DNA of 64,000 nucleotides from Streptomyces sp. NRRL S-350 (GTDB taxonomy: Bacteria > Actinomycetota > Actinomycetes > Streptomycetales > Streptomycetaceae), in the NCBI RefSeq assembly GCF_000719705.1, contig NZ_JOHO01000002.1, positions 124,001-188,000 on the forward strand, in the 5' to 3' direction. The notes beneath the pieces are model-generated. The model did no database searches, had not been told where the DNA came from, and saw only the letters and a list, made by a program, of their open reading frames with translations. The translations under genes were made by a program, and so were the position numbers. This document shows, piece after piece, positions 54,462 to 62,834 of this stretch (the first letter of the stretch is position 1; every line of letters starts with the position of its first letter).

Positions 54462-55550
54462 GTGGGCAGTGCAAGGACCTTGGCGGAGTCCGCAGGAGCC
54501 GAGGACGCCCCGGCAGGCGGGCGCGGGCGCCGCCGCGGCCCGTCGATGGCGGACGTCGCCCGGCTGGCGGGGGTCTCCTCGCAGACCGTCTCCCGGGTGT
54601 CGAACGGCAGCAAGGGCGTGGTCGAGGAGACCCGCCGGCGCGTGCTCGACGCCATGAAGGAACTCGGCTACCGGCCCAACAGCGCGGCCCGCGCCCTGAA
54701 GGCCGGAGAGTTCCGCACCCTCGGCGTCATCCTGTTCACGCTCTCGACCACCGGCAACGTTCGCACCCTCGAGGCGATCACCGAGTCCGCCGCCAGGGAG
54801 GGCTACGCGATCACGCTCATGCCGGTGGCCGTCCCGACGCAGACGGGCGTGCACGGCGCGTTCACCCGGCTCAGCGAACTCGCCGTGGACGGCATCATCG
54901 CGATCATGGAGGTCCACCTCCTCGACACCGCCACCATCTCGCTGCCCCCGCACATCCAGGTCGTCGTCGCCGACTCGGACGCGGGCGAGCGCTACAGCGT
55001 GGTCGACACCGACCAGAGCGAGGGCGCCCGCGCCGCCGTCCGGCACCTCGTCGACCTCGGCCACGACACCGTCTGGCACCTCGCCGGACCGGAGGAATCG
55101 TTCGCGGCCCAACGCCGCGCGGACGCCTGGCGGGCCGTCCTGGAGGGCGCCGGCCGCGCCGTGCCCCCCGTCGTCCGGGGCGACTGGTCGGCCGAGTCCG
55201 GCTACCGCGCCGGCCTCCTCCTGGCAGAGCGGCCGGACTGCACCGCGGTCTTCGCGGCCAACGACCAGATGGCCCTCGGCCTGCTGCGCGCGCTCCACGA
55301 GCGCGGCAGACGCGTTCCGCAGGACGTCAGCGTCGTGGGCTTCGACGACATCGCGGAGGCGTCCTCCTTCATCCCGCCGCTGACCACCGTCCACCAGGAC
55401 TTCGGCGAGGTCGGCCGGCTGTGCGTCGAAGGCGTGCTGGACCAGATCCGCAACCGGACGGCTGAACAGGGCACCACCCTCGTCCCCACCCGGCTCGTCG
55501 TGCGGGCCAGCACCGCTGCCCCGCCGGCCCCGGGGCGGCGCGCCACCTGA
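54462..55550 (+). CDS. LacI-family regulator of the galactan operon
   Basis: 362 residues from GTG at 54462 with AGGAAGG before it. A 28-residue Gly/Arg-rich lead is followed by MADVARLAGVSSQTVSRVSNGSKGVVEETRRRVLDAMKELGYRPNSAARAL (DNA-binding domain, residues 29-79). The sensor domain includes TLGVILFTLSTTGNVRTLEAI, VVVADSDAGERYSVVDTDQSEGARAAVRHLVDLGH, AVFAANDQMALGLLRALHERG and SVVGFDDIAEASSFIPPLTTVHQDF. It is divergent from the CUT1/GH35/GH43 operon and flanked by two GTTTACGTAAAC sites. It most likely represses that operon until a galactose-containing inducer binds. Confidence 0.93.
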   Translation: MGSARTLAESAGAEDAPAGGRGRRRGPSMADVARLAGVSSQTVSRVSNGSKGVVEETRRRVLDAMKELGYRPNSAARALKAGEFRTLGVILFTLSTTGNVRTLEAITESAAREGYAITLMPVAVPTQTGVHGAFTRLSELAVDGIIAIMEVHLLDTATISLPPHIQVVVADSDAGERYSVVDTDQSEGARAAVRHLVDLGHDTVWHLAGPEESFAAQRRADAWRAVLEGAGRAVPPVVRGDWSAESGYRAGLLLAERPDCTAVFAANDQMALGLLRALHERGRRVPQDVSVVGFDDIAEASSFIPPLTTVHQDFGEVGRLCVEGVLDQIRNRTAEQGTTLVPTRLVVRASTAAPPAPGRRAT

Positions 55551-55622
55551 GCGCGCCACCTGAGCGCGGCGCCCGGCGGCCGGTGGGAGGGACGGACGAA
55601 ACGGTGGGGGAGGGACGGGAAA

Positions 55623-55670
55623 ACGGGAGGGCGGGCTGCGGTGCCTCGGCACCGCAGCCCGCCCTCCCGT
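55623..55670. terminator. Strong bidirectional terminator
   Basis: A perfect 23-bp stem runs from 55623-55645 to 55648-55670, ending in GGTGCC-TC-GGCACC, so the actual loop opens to CCTCGG. It separates the convergent LacI gene (ends 55550) and the permease gene (ends 55686). Confidence 0.92.
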
Positions 55671-55685
55671 GGTCGGGTGGTCCGG

Positions 55686-56921
55686 TCAGGACCCTGCCCG
55701 GCGCTTGTTGTAGACGTCGAAGCCGACGGCCGCGAGCAGGACCAGGCCCTTGATGACCTGCTGGTAGTCGGTGCCGACGCCGACCAGTGACATGCCGTTG
55801 TTGAGGACGCCCAGCACCAGGCCGCCGATGATGGCGCCGAGGACGGTGCCCACACCGCCGCTCGCGGAGGCGCCGCCGATGAACGCGGCGGCGATGGCCT
55901 CCAGTTCGAAGTTGATGCCGGCCTGCGGCGTGCCGGCGTTGAGGCGGGCCGCGAAGACCAGTCCGGCGAGCGCCGCGAGGACGCCCATGTTGGTGAAGGC
56001 GAGGAAGACGACCCGCTTGCTCTTCACCCCGGACAGCTTGGCCGCCGCCTCGTTGCCGCCGATGGCGTAGGTGTGCCGGCCGATGATCGAGTTGCGCATC
56101 AGGTAGCCGAAGCCGACCAGCAGCGCGCCGAGGATCAGCAGCACGATCGGCACGCCGTGGTAGCTGGCGAGCAGGAGGGTGAAGGTCGCCACGGCGGCGG
56201 TGATCACGGCGAGCTTGACCAGGAACAGCCCGAACGGGAGCAGTTCGAGCCCGTACGAGGCGGTCTGGCGCCGGCCGCGCACCTCCTGCAGGATCGCGAC
56301 GGCCAGCACCGCGAGGCCCAGCAGCAGGGTGAGGTTGTGGTAGTTGGTGTGCGGGCCGACCTCGGGGAGGAAGCCGCTGCTGATGCTCTGGAAGCCCTTG
56401 GGGAACGGCGCCACCGACTGGCCCTGCAGGAGGATCTGGGTGCCGCCGCGGAACAGCAGCATGCCCGCCAGGGTGACGATGAACGACGGGATGCCCAGGT
56501 AGGCGATCCAGAAGCCCTGCCAGGCGCCGGCCAGGGCGCCGACCAGCAGCGCGGCCACCATCGCGACGGGCCACGGCACGTGGTGCTTGACCATCATCAC
56601 CGCGGCGGCGGCCCCGACGAAGGCCGCCAGGGAGCCGACCGAGAGGTCGATGTGCCCGGCGATGATGACGATCATCATCCCGATCGCCAGGATGAGGATG
56701 TAACCGTTCTGCTGGATCAGGTTGGTGATGTTGAGCGGCTGGAGGAGGATGCCGTCCGTCCAGATCTGGAAGAGCAGCACGATCAGCGCCAGCGCGACCA
56801 GCATGCCGTACTGGCGCACGTTGCCCCGCAGTGCGCGGGTCAGCACGGCACCGACGGAGGGGCTGGGGTCGCCCTGCGGTGCCTTGGGGGACGAATCCGT
56901 GATGATCTCGGTCGGGGCCAT
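55686..56921 (-). CDS. gguB: Sugar ABC permease, GguB/XylH-like
   Basis: 411 residues, about ten or more spans, longer than RbsC as is typical for XylH/GguB. CUT2 landmarks: ILAIGMMIVIIAGHIDLSVGSLAAFVGAAAAV near 77 and AAAFIGGASASGGVGTVLGAIIGGLVLGVLNNGM near 345. In Agrobacterium the ChvE-GguAB system carries L-arabinose, galactose, xylose and others. It ends a three-gene unit and its start lies 3 bp behind the ATPase stop. The substrate cannot be read directly; the shared operator with an arabinofuranosidase suggests arabinose. Confidence 0.93.
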   Translation of the reverse strand: MAPTEIITDSSPKAPQGDPSPSVGAVLTRALRGNVRQYGMLVALALIVLLFQIWTDGILLQPLNITNLIQQNGYILILAIGMMIVIIAGHIDLSVGSLAAFVGAAAAVMMVKHHVPWPVAMVAALLVGALAGAWQGFWIAYLGIPSFIVTLAGMLLFRGGTQILLQGQSVAPFPKGFQSISSGFLPEVGPHTNYHNLTLLLGLAVLAVAILQEVRGRRQTASYGLELLPFGLFLVKLAVITAAVATFTLLLASYHGVPIVLLILGALLVGFGYLMRNSIIGRHTYAIGGNEAAAKLSGVKSKRVVFLAFTNMGVLAALAGLVFAARLNAGTPQAGINFELEAIAAAFIGGASASGGVGTVLGAIIGGLVLGVLNNGMSLVGVGTDYQQVIKGLVLLAAVGFDVYNKRRAGS

Positions 56922-56924
56922 GCC

Positions 56925-58472
56925 TCACACCTGCTCGTTGCTGAATGCGGCGCTCATGGTCATGAGCCGCATGAGGGATTCCTGGGTGGCGTCGGCGCGG
57001 GCCACTTCACCGGTGATCCGGCCTTCGGCCATGGTGTAGATCCGGTCGCACAGGCCCAGGAGTTCGGGGAGTTCGGACGATATGACGAGCACGGCCTTGC
57101 CCTGGGCCGCGAGTTCGGCGATGACGGTGTAGATCTCCGCCTTCGCTCCGATGTCGATGCCGCGGGTGGGCTCGTCGAGGATCAGCACCTCGGGCTCGGC
57201 GAAGATCCACTTGCTGAGGACGACCTTCTGCTGGTTGCCGCCGCTGAGCGTGCCGGTCCGGGTGAACACCGTCGGGGCCTTGATGTTCATGGTCCGCCGG
57301 AAGGACTCGGCGACCCGGGTCTCCTCGTGCCGGTTGACCCGGCCGTACTTCGCGACCTTGCCGAGGGCGCTCAGGGAGATGTTCCGGCTGATGTCGTCGA
57401 TGAGGTTGAGGCCGAACTGCTTGCGGTCCTCGGTGACGTACGCGATGCCGTGCCCGATCGCCTCGGGCACCGTGCGGGTGTGGATCTCCCGGCCGTGCAG
57501 CCGCACCCGGCCGTCGGCCCACCGCCCGTACGAGCGGCCGAAGACGCTCATGGCCAGCTCGGTGCGGCCGGCGCCCATCAGGCCGGCGATGCCGACGATC
57601 TCGCCGCACCGCACGTTCAGCGAGGCGCCGTCGACCACCATGCGCTGCTGGTCGATCGGGTGCCGGACGCTCCAGTCCTCGACCTCGAAGGCGACCTCGC
57701 CGATGTCCGGCGTGCGCTCGGGGTAGCGGTGCTCCAGGTCGCGGCCGACCATGCCGCGGATGATCCGCTCCTCGGAGATTCCCTCGGAGCCGATCGCGAT
57801 GGTCTCGATGGTCTGCCCGTCGCGCAGGATGGTCACGGAGTCGGCGACCCGGGCGATCTCGTTCAGCTTGTGCGAGATGATGATGCAGGAGATGCCCTGC
57901 GCCTTGAGCTCCAGGATCAGGTCGAGCAGCTTGCGGCTGTCCTCGTCGTTCAGCGCGGCGGTCGGCTCGTCCAGGATGAGCAGCTTGACCTTCTTGGCGA
58001 GCGCCTTGGCGATCTCGACCAACTGCTGCTTGCCCACGCCGAGGTCGGCGATCCGGGTGTGCGGGCTCTCGTCGAGGCCGACCTGGCGGAGCAGCTCGGC
58101 GGCGTGGGTGAGTGTCCGGTGCCAGCTGATGATGCCCCGGGAGGCGTGCTCGTTGCCGAGGAAGACGTTCTCGGCGATGGACAGGTACGGCACCAGCGCC
58201 AGTTCCTGGTGGATGATGACGATGCCGCGCTGCTCGCTGGCCCGGATGTCCTTGAAGCGGCAGGGCTCGCCCTCGAAGAGGATCTCGCCCTCGTAGCTGC
58301 CGTGCGGGTAGACGCCGCTGAGCACCTTCATCAGGGTGGACTTGCCGGCGCCGTTCTCGCCGCAGATGGCGTGCACCTCACCGGCGCCGACGCTCAGGTT
58401 GACCTCGGAGAGCGCCTTGACGCCCGGGAACGACTTGCTGATCGACCGCATTTCGAGAACGGGTCCAGCCAT
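56925..58472 (-). CDS. gguA: Sugar ABC ATPase with two cassettes, GguA/XylG-like
   Basis: 515 residues with two ATPase domains. Domain 1: Walker [13 protein letters not shown] (residues 39-50), signature [15 protein letters not shown] near 145 and Walker [12 protein letters not shown] near 165. Domain 2: degenerate Walker [17 protein letters not shown] near 295, signature [14 protein letters not shown] near 403 and Walker [17 protein letters not shown] near 423. This double layout with '[13 protein letters not shown]' is that of GguA/XylG. It energises the GguB-like permease. It is separated from the binding protein gene by 168 bp that include a stable hairpin. Confidence 0.94.
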   Translation of the reverse strand: MAGPVLEMRSISKSFPGVKALSEVNLSVGAGEVHAICGENGAGKSTLMKVLSGVYPHGSYEGEILFEGEPCRFKDIRASEQRGIVIIHQELALVPYLSIAENVFLGNEHASRGIISWHRTLTHAAELLRQVGLDESPHTRIADLGVGKQQLVEIAKALAKKVKLLILDEPTAALNDEDSRKLLDLILELKAQGISCIIISHKLNEIARVADSVTILRDGQTIETIAIGSEGISEERIIRGMVGRDLEHRYPERTPDIGEVAFEVEDWSVRHPIDQQRMVVDGASLNVRCGEIVGIAGLMGAGRTELAMSVFGRSYGRWADGRVRLHGREIHTRTVPEAIGHGIAYVTEDRKQFGLNLIDDISRNISLSALGKVAKYGRVNRHEETRVAESFRRTMNIKAPTVFTRTGTLSGGNQQKVVLSKWIFAEPEVLILDEPTRGIDIGAKAEIYTVIAELAAQGKAVLVISSELPELLGLCDRIYTMAEGRITGEVARADATQESLMRLMTMSAAFSNEQV

Positions 58473-58614
58473 GGTTGTGCGTCCGTATCGTTCGGGGGCG
58501 GTGCGGTGGGGGAAGCATCCGGGATCTCGGGGAAGCGTCGCGGGCTCCGGGCCGCTCGTCGGAGCGACCCGGACTCCCGCGGATGCTCTCGGACTCCGCA
58601 CCGCCGGTTCGGAA

Positions 58615-58635
58615 GGGGCCCGCCGAACGGGCCCC
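58615..58635. terminator. Intercistronic hairpin between chvE-like and gguA-like genes
   Basis: Perfect 8-bp arms GGGGCCCG/CGGGCCCC with a 5-nt loop, 6 bp behind the binding protein stop at 58641. Transcribed from the minus strand it sits between the first gene and the ATPase. Such elements often protect the upstream mRNA or attenuate, giving more binding protein than transporter. Confidence 0.65.
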
Positions 58636-58640
58636 GCAGG

Positions 58641-59735
58641 CTACTTGAGCTGGTCCGCGGTGTACTGGCCGCTGTCGACCAGGACCTTCTGGTAGTTGTC
58701 CTTGTCGACGCTGACCGGCTGCAGCAGCTGCGCCGGGACGGTCTTGACGCCGTTGTTGTACTGGCTGGTGTCGTTGACCTCGGGCTTGCCGCCGGTCAGC
58801 AGCGCGTCGCCCATCTGGACGGCGACCTTGGCCAGCTCGCGGGTGTCCTTGTAGACGGTCTGGGTCTGCTCGCCCGCGATGATCGACTTCACCGAGGCCA
58901 GCTCGCCGTCCTGACCCGTGACGATGGGCAGCGACTTGGCGCTGCCGTAACCGACGCCCTTCAGGGAGGAGATGATGCCGATCGAGATGCCGTCGTACGG
59001 CGAGAGCACGGCGTCGACGTGGGCGTTGGTGTACGACTTGCTCAGCAGGTTGTCCATCCGGGACTGGGCGACGCCGCCGTCCCAGCGCAGCGTGGCGACC
59101 TGGTTGAAGTCGGTCTGGCCGCTCTGCACGACCAGCTTCTTCTGGTCGAGGTACGGCTTGAGGACGCTCATCGCGCCGTTGAAGAAGAAGGTCGCGTTGT
59201 TGTCGTCCGGCGAGCCGGCGAACAGCTCGATGTTGAACGGGCCCTTGCCGTCCGCGAGGCCGAGCTTGTCGACGATGTAGCTGCCCTGGAGGACGCCGAC
59301 CTTGTAGTTGTCGAAGGTCGCGTAGTAGTCGACGTTGGCCGTGCCGCGGATCAGCCGGTCGTAGGAGATCACCGGGATGTGCGCGTCGGCGGCCTTCTGC
59401 AGCACGTTGGTGAGGGAGGAGCCGTCGATGGCGGCGATCACCAGCAGCTTGGCGCCCTTGGTGATCATGTTCTCGACCTGGGAGACCTGGTTCTCCACCA
59501 CGTTGTCGCCGTACTGCAGGTCGGTCTTGTAGCCCTTGGCCTGGAACTGCTTGACCATGTTGCTGCCGTCGTTGATCCAGCGTTCCGACGACTTCGTCGG
59601 CATGGCGATGCCGACCAGGCCGCCCTTGGCGTCCCCCTTGGCCGGGCCGTCGCCGGCGCCGTTGCTGCTTTGGCCGCAGGCCGCCAACGAGAGCGCCAGG
59701 CCCGCGGCGACGAGGCTCGCCGAAATCTTCCGCAC
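58641..59735 (-). CDS. chvE: Multiple-sugar-binding lipoprotein, ChvE-like
   Basis: 364 residues from GTG at 59735 with GGAGGAACT before it. A lipoprotein signal ([20 protein letters not shown]) leads to a type I binding fold: [94 protein letters not shown] and [34 protein letters not shown]. The strings SERW and SYDRL and the final QDGE..SVK...GEQ pattern match ChvE and XylF. It delivers aldoses to GguAB. The operator TGTTAACGCTCACA lies 144 bp upstream. Confidence 0.93.
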   Translation of the reverse strand: MRKISASLVAAGLALSLAACGQSSNGAGDGPAKGDAKGGLVGIAMPTKSSERWINDGSNMVKQFQAKGYKTDLQYGDNVVENQVSQVENMITKGAKLLVIAAIDGSSLTNVLQKAADAHIPVISYDRLIRGTANVDYYATFDNYKVGVLQGSYIVDKLGLADGKGPFNIELFAGSPDDNNATFFFNGAMSVLKPYLDQKKLVVQSGQTDFNQVATLRWDGGVAQSRMDNLLSKSYTNAHVDAVLSPYDGISIGIISSLKGVGYGSAKSLPIVTGQDGELASVKSIIAGEQTQTVYKDTRELAKVAVQMGDALLTGGKPEVNDTSQYNNGVKTVPAQLLQPVSVDKDNYQKVLVDSGQYTADQLK

Positions 59736-59878
59736 AGTTCCTCCAGTGGTGTTCCGCGACCGACACAGAGCGTCCGTTACTGGGCGACTGGGAGCGGTCG
59801 GGCGGGGCCGGCCGGCGGGCGGTCCCTCGTGCTGTGGAACGTCGGGGTTTCGACTGCCCTGGCCTGGCGTGACATGAG

Positions 59879-59892
59879 TGTTAACGCTCACA
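59879..59892. promoter_or_regulatory. Operator TGTTAACGCTCACA, chvE-gguAB copy
   Basis: Identical over 14 bases to the copy before the sigma factor (46069-46082, opposite orientation) and 13/14 to the copy before the arabinofuranosidase (62784-62797). The following T is shared as well. Its distance of 143 bp from the chvE-like start leaves room for a 5' leader. Confidence 0.75.
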
Positions 59893-60242
59893 TCGGTGGA
59901 GTCAAGAGCTGTCGGAGCATCGTTGGAACCCTGAAATCAAGCGACCGCCCCGCAGGGCGGCCGTTACCGTGGGTGAGACGTTGCCGACATCGGCCGGTTG
60001 GTCTATGTTCAACTCTCGTTCACCGAAAGGGCGAGCGACCGCGCGTTCGGCGGTGGTCGGTCGGCGCCCTGCCGGACCACCGCCGCGGACACCGGATTCC
60101 GGGCCCCCGCGTCCGCGTGGACGGCCCGGCCGTAGCCGACCACTTCGTCCGCGGGCCCCCGGGCCACCGCGTGCGGTCGCCGGCCGACCAGTTGCTGCCA
60201 GTGCCGTCGCGTCGGCGCCAGGGGCATCGCCACGACACCGGC
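59893..60242. other. Gene-free region before the ketosynthase remnant
   Basis: No intact frame with coding character is seen. The left part (to about 60020) belongs to the chvE control region. The right part is GC-rich and may be decayed upstream ketosynthase sequence, since codon-like GC bias continues, but no motif can be read. Confidence 0.5.
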
Positions 60243-60597
60243 GCCGACCGGCTCGACCACGTCCGTGTCCACGCCACCGGCACCGCCCAGGGCGACTCGG
60301 CCGAACCGGCCTCCAGCACCGCGGTCGCCGCCGAACTCGGCACCTCCCGGTGCCCGCCGCCTCCTACAAGGGTGCGCTCGGCCACCTGCTGCACGTCTCC
60401 GCCGTGCCCGCCCTGGCCGCCGCCCTGGCCCTGTGCGCCGGCCTCGTTTCCCCGACGCCAGGCCTCGCCACCCCGAACCCGCCGAACGCGTCCACCACCC
60501 GCGGGAGGCGGCACCGCTGCCCGACCCGGGGGTGGCGGCGGTCCACGGCTTCGGCTTCGGCGGCAGCAACGCCACGGTGGTGCCGCGCCGTGACTGA
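60243..60597 (+). pseudogene. Decayed beta-ketoacyl synthase C-terminal fragment
   Basis: Three reading frames together spell the end of a ketosynthase. Frame of 60243: ADRLDHVRVHATGTAQGDSAE, the 'HATGT..gD..E' motif with an active-site His. After a shift near 60350: YKGALGHLLHVSAVPALAAALAL, the 'K...GH' motif with the second His. After another shift near 60490: DPGVAAVHGFGFGGSNATVV, the closing 'fGFGG.N' motif, then TGA at 60595. Because motifs are in order but in different frames, the gene is broken by at least two frameshifts and lacks its N-terminal half with the active-site Cys. It is a remnant of a fatty acid or polyketide synthase, possibly of type II. Confidence 0.72.
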
Positions 60598-60670
60598 CGG
60601 GGTGCCCGGCGGCCGTCGGTGGCACCCGGGGTGGCCGACGTCGCCGCGCCGGGTGCCGCCGTGGCGGCCG

Positions 60671-61111
60671 CTACTCGCCGTCCAGGGCTGCCACGAGCTG
60701 GGGCAGGCCGCCGCCGACCACGGCGAGGGCCAGGTGGTCGTGGTAGTCCCGGCTGTGCACGATCAGGCCGTCGCGGACCCGCAGCACCTGGACGTTCGAG
60801 GCCTCGATGGTCCGCCCGGTGCCCCGGTGGCGCACGTGGTAGTCGAACTCGGCGACGACGACTTCGGGGTCGTCGGTCTCCCGGACCACCACGTTCCGCG
60901 GCTGCAGCTCCAGCGGCGAGTGCGCGCCGACCTCCTCGAACCGCTCGGCGAGGACGGCCCGTCCCTCGAAGCGGCGCGGGCCGACGGGCTGGAGCACCGT
61001 CTCCACCACGGCGTCCTCGGCGTAGAGCCGGGCCAGTTCCGAGAACCGCCCCTCGCTGACGCCCGTCAGCAGCTCGTGGAAGACCTCGCGCGGTGACAGC
61101 GTTTCGGACAT
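60671..61111 (-). CDS. SnoaL-like NTF2-fold protein
   Basis: 146 residues, ATG at 61111 (two codons after another ATG; GGGGG at suitable spacing). The pattern is that of SnoaL-like/ketosteroid isomerase-type proteins: LSPREVFHELLTGVSEGRFSELARLYAEDAVVETVL at the N-terminus, FEGRAVLAERFEEVG near 47 and VVVAEFDYHVRHRGTGRTIEASNVQVLRVRDGLIVHSRDYHDHLALA near 84. Members act as cyclases, isomerases or binding proteins, often in polyketide pathways. It is divergent from a TetR gene, the likely regulator. It lies between two broken biosynthetic fragments. Confidence 0.88.
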   Translation of the reverse strand: MSETLSPREVFHELLTGVSEGRFSELARLYAEDAVVETVLQPVGPRRFEGRAVLAERFEEVGAHSPLELQPRNVVVRETDDPEVVVAEFDYHVRHRGTGRTIEASNVQVLRVRDGLIVHSRDYHDHLALAVVGGGLPQLVAALDGE

Positions 61112-61154
61112 GATCAACCCCCAGGATCGTGTCGCCGGAACCGGACCAGCGACT

Positions 61155-61171
61155 CCGTTTCAACGATACGG
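61155..61171. promoter_or_regulatory. Dyad CCGT-TTCAACGAT-ACGG, possible TetR operator
   Basis: Short inverted arms in the 122-bp gap between the divergent SnoaL-like and TetR genes, with outer arms ACCGGA (61140-61145) and TCCGGT (61181-61186) roughly symmetrical about it. The position fits a TetR site; the arms are short. Confidence 0.3.
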
Positions 61172-61233
61172 ACTGACCACTCCGGTTGTCCACGGATTCG
61201 TCCGCCCTGGCCGCGGACGGGAGGGAGAAGGGG

Positions 61234-61806
61234 ATGGACGAGGCTTCGGAACGGCCGCTGCGGGCGGACGCCGCCCGCAACCGGGCCCGGCTGCTCGACG
61301 TCGCCACCGAGGTGTTCACCGTGCGGGGCGTGGGCGTGCCGACGGAGGAGATCGCCCGCGCCGCCGGCGTCGGCGTCGGCACCCTGTTCCGGCACTTCCC
61401 CACCAAGGAGGCGCTGCTGGAGGCGGTCATGGTCCGCAGACTGGAGACGATCGCCGCCCGGACGGCAGAGCTGGCCGCCGGGACCGAACCCGGACAGGCG
61501 TTCTTCGACTGCTTCCGGATGGTCGTCGAACAGTCCGCGGGCAAGCAGGAGTTCACCCGCGCCCTCGCGGAGGCGGGCGTGGACGTGCACGCCTCGCTGC
61601 ACCGCTCCGGCGAACTGATGCGGAGCCGGCTCTCGACACTCCTCGCCGCCGCGCAACGGGTCGGAGCGGTCCGCCCCGAACTGGGCCTGCCCGAGCTGAT
61701 CGCCCTGCTCGTCGGTGTCGGCACGGCGACCGAGCAGCTCACCGCCGACCCGCAGGCCAGGGAGCGGATCTTCGACGTCGTCTTCGCGGGGCTGAGGCCG
61801 CACTGA
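61234..61806 (+). CDS. TetR-family transcriptional regulator
   Basis: 190 residues from ATG at 61234, placed by GGAGAAGGGG. The DNA-binding domain is RADAARNRARLLDVATEVFTVRGVGVPTEEIARAAGVGVGTLFRHFPTKEALLEAVMVRRL (residues 9-69), a standard TetR pattern with 'GTLFRHFP.KE.L'. The C-terminal helices (residues 75-190) sense an unknown ligand. It is divergent from the SnoaL-like gene and presumably represses it. Confidence 0.92.
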   Translation: MDEASERPLRADAARNRARLLDVATEVFTVRGVGVPTEEIARAAGVGVGTLFRHFPTKEALLEAVMVRRLETIAARTAELAAGTEPGQAFFDCFRMVVEQSAGKQEFTRALAEAGVDVHASLHRSGELMRSRLSTLLAAAQRVGAVRPELGLPELIALLVGVGTATEQLTADPQARERIFDVVFAGLRPH

Positions 61807-61814
61807 GCCCCGGG

Positions 61815-61983
61815 ACTCAGCACAGGGCCGGGGCGGGCGGCGCCCGATCAGGGTGCGCAGCGCGTGCGGGTCGACCTTGTCGTTGGGGGTGAGGGGGAAG
61901 CGGTCGACCACGTGGACGGCGGTTGGCTGTTCGTACTCGGCGAGGTGGCCGGTCAGGCGCCGACGCCAGGCGGCGGGGGTGAT
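61815..61983 (-). pseudogene. C-terminal fragment of an acyl-CoA ligase/adenylation enzyme
   Basis: Read on the minus strand the region gives AAWRRRLTGHLAEYEQPTAV followed by HVVDRFPLTPNDKVDPHALRTL. This is the closing subdomain of ANL-superfamily enzymes: 'L..YE.P..V..VD.FPLTPNDKVDR.AL', with the invariant acyl-adenylate lysine in 'NDKVD'. Nothing upstream resembles the rest of such an enzyme, so it is a remnant of about 55 residues. Confidence 0.65.
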
Positions 61984-62221
61984 GCGGGGAAGTCCACGAG
62001 AGCAGAGGTCGTGAATCGTCGAGACTGGTCACGGCCGGAAAGGGCGCCGGAGCCCGTCCGACTGCGCTCGGCTGGTGTGAGCGCTGACAGGTCACCGTCG
62101 GTCCGGGTGCGCGGTACTTCCTGAAGGCTCAGGGCCACCGTCGTGTCCCGCGCCGGCGCCGCCGTGAGCCGGCCGCCGTCGAAGCGGACCGCCAACCCCG
62201 GCGACCAGCCGTCCGGTCGCG

Positions 62222-62335
62222 GCCGGCCAGTAGGTCCCGGCCCAACGGCACGTCCTCGTCCGGCAATCCGAGCATCCGGCCCACCGTCCTGCGCACTGCC
62301 TGCAGAGCCTCGGGTGAACGGTGATCCACCGTCAT
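62222..62335 (-). pseudogene. Possible carrier-protein (ACP/PCP) fragment
   Basis: ATG at 62335 starts MTVDHRSPEALQAVRRTVGRMLGLPDEDVPLGRDLLAG, which looks like the first helix and loop of an acyl or peptidyl carrier ('...V..vLGLP...V.l..dll'). The GxDS phosphopantetheine motif that should follow is missing; the frame continues into unrelated Arg-rich sequence. It may belong to the same decayed cluster as the ligase and ketosynthase fragments. Weak evidence. Confidence 0.3.
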
Positions 62336-62783
62336 CCGCCCGGCCCACGCCACCTGCAGCCACCGGTGGGCCGGTGTTCCCATGTGTGCGGCTCCTGCCA
62401 TTCGTCGGAGGCAAGGGCGCCTGTGGATCGTTGTCAACCGGCTCCGATCTCGAGGTACACCCGCCAGCCGGAGGGGGTGCACCCCCATCGACCAGGGCCA
62501 CAAGGGCGTGCGATGGGGGTGGTGCGGGCGAGGTGAACCACCGTTCTGCCGCGTGGAGATGACGGGGCGACAGGCCTCCGGTGCCCGCCTTCGGACCGCC
62601 TCCCGGGTGGCGGCCCTCCGGGTGGACGGCGGGAGTCGGAGGGCGGGCCCTCGGGTCGATCGGCGGCGTCCTTGGCGCAGATGTGTCAAAAGTCTTGACG
62701 GGGCGCGGTGGGTGCGGGCACTGTCACCGGTCCAGGAAACCCTCCACCCCCGCGAAGGCGAAGTCCGCCGTCGCGGGCCGGAT
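62336..62783. other. Gene-free stretch before the arabinofuranosidase
   Basis: I see no frame with coding character and no clear motif apart from TTGACG at 62695, a possible -35 element for the downstream gene. Much of it is probably relic sequence continuing the decayed cluster. Confidence 0.5.
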
Positions 62784-62797
62784 TGTTAGCGCTCACA
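62784..62797. promoter_or_regulatory. Operator TGTTAGCGCTCACA, arabinofuranosidase copy
   Basis: Differs by one base from the identical sites at 46069-46082 and 59879-59892. It lies 37 bp before the ATG at 62835, near the expected transcription start, so binding would repress the gene. Confidence 0.75.
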
Positions 62798-62834
62798 TCC
62801 CCTAGCCGCGCTCACCGATGAGCAGGGAGACACC

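Noticed and set aside
56073..60593. 1506-codon plus-strand open frame
   Set aside because: Antisense shadow of the gguB-gguA-chvE genes. Only its last codons matter, because they contain part of the broken ketosynthase.
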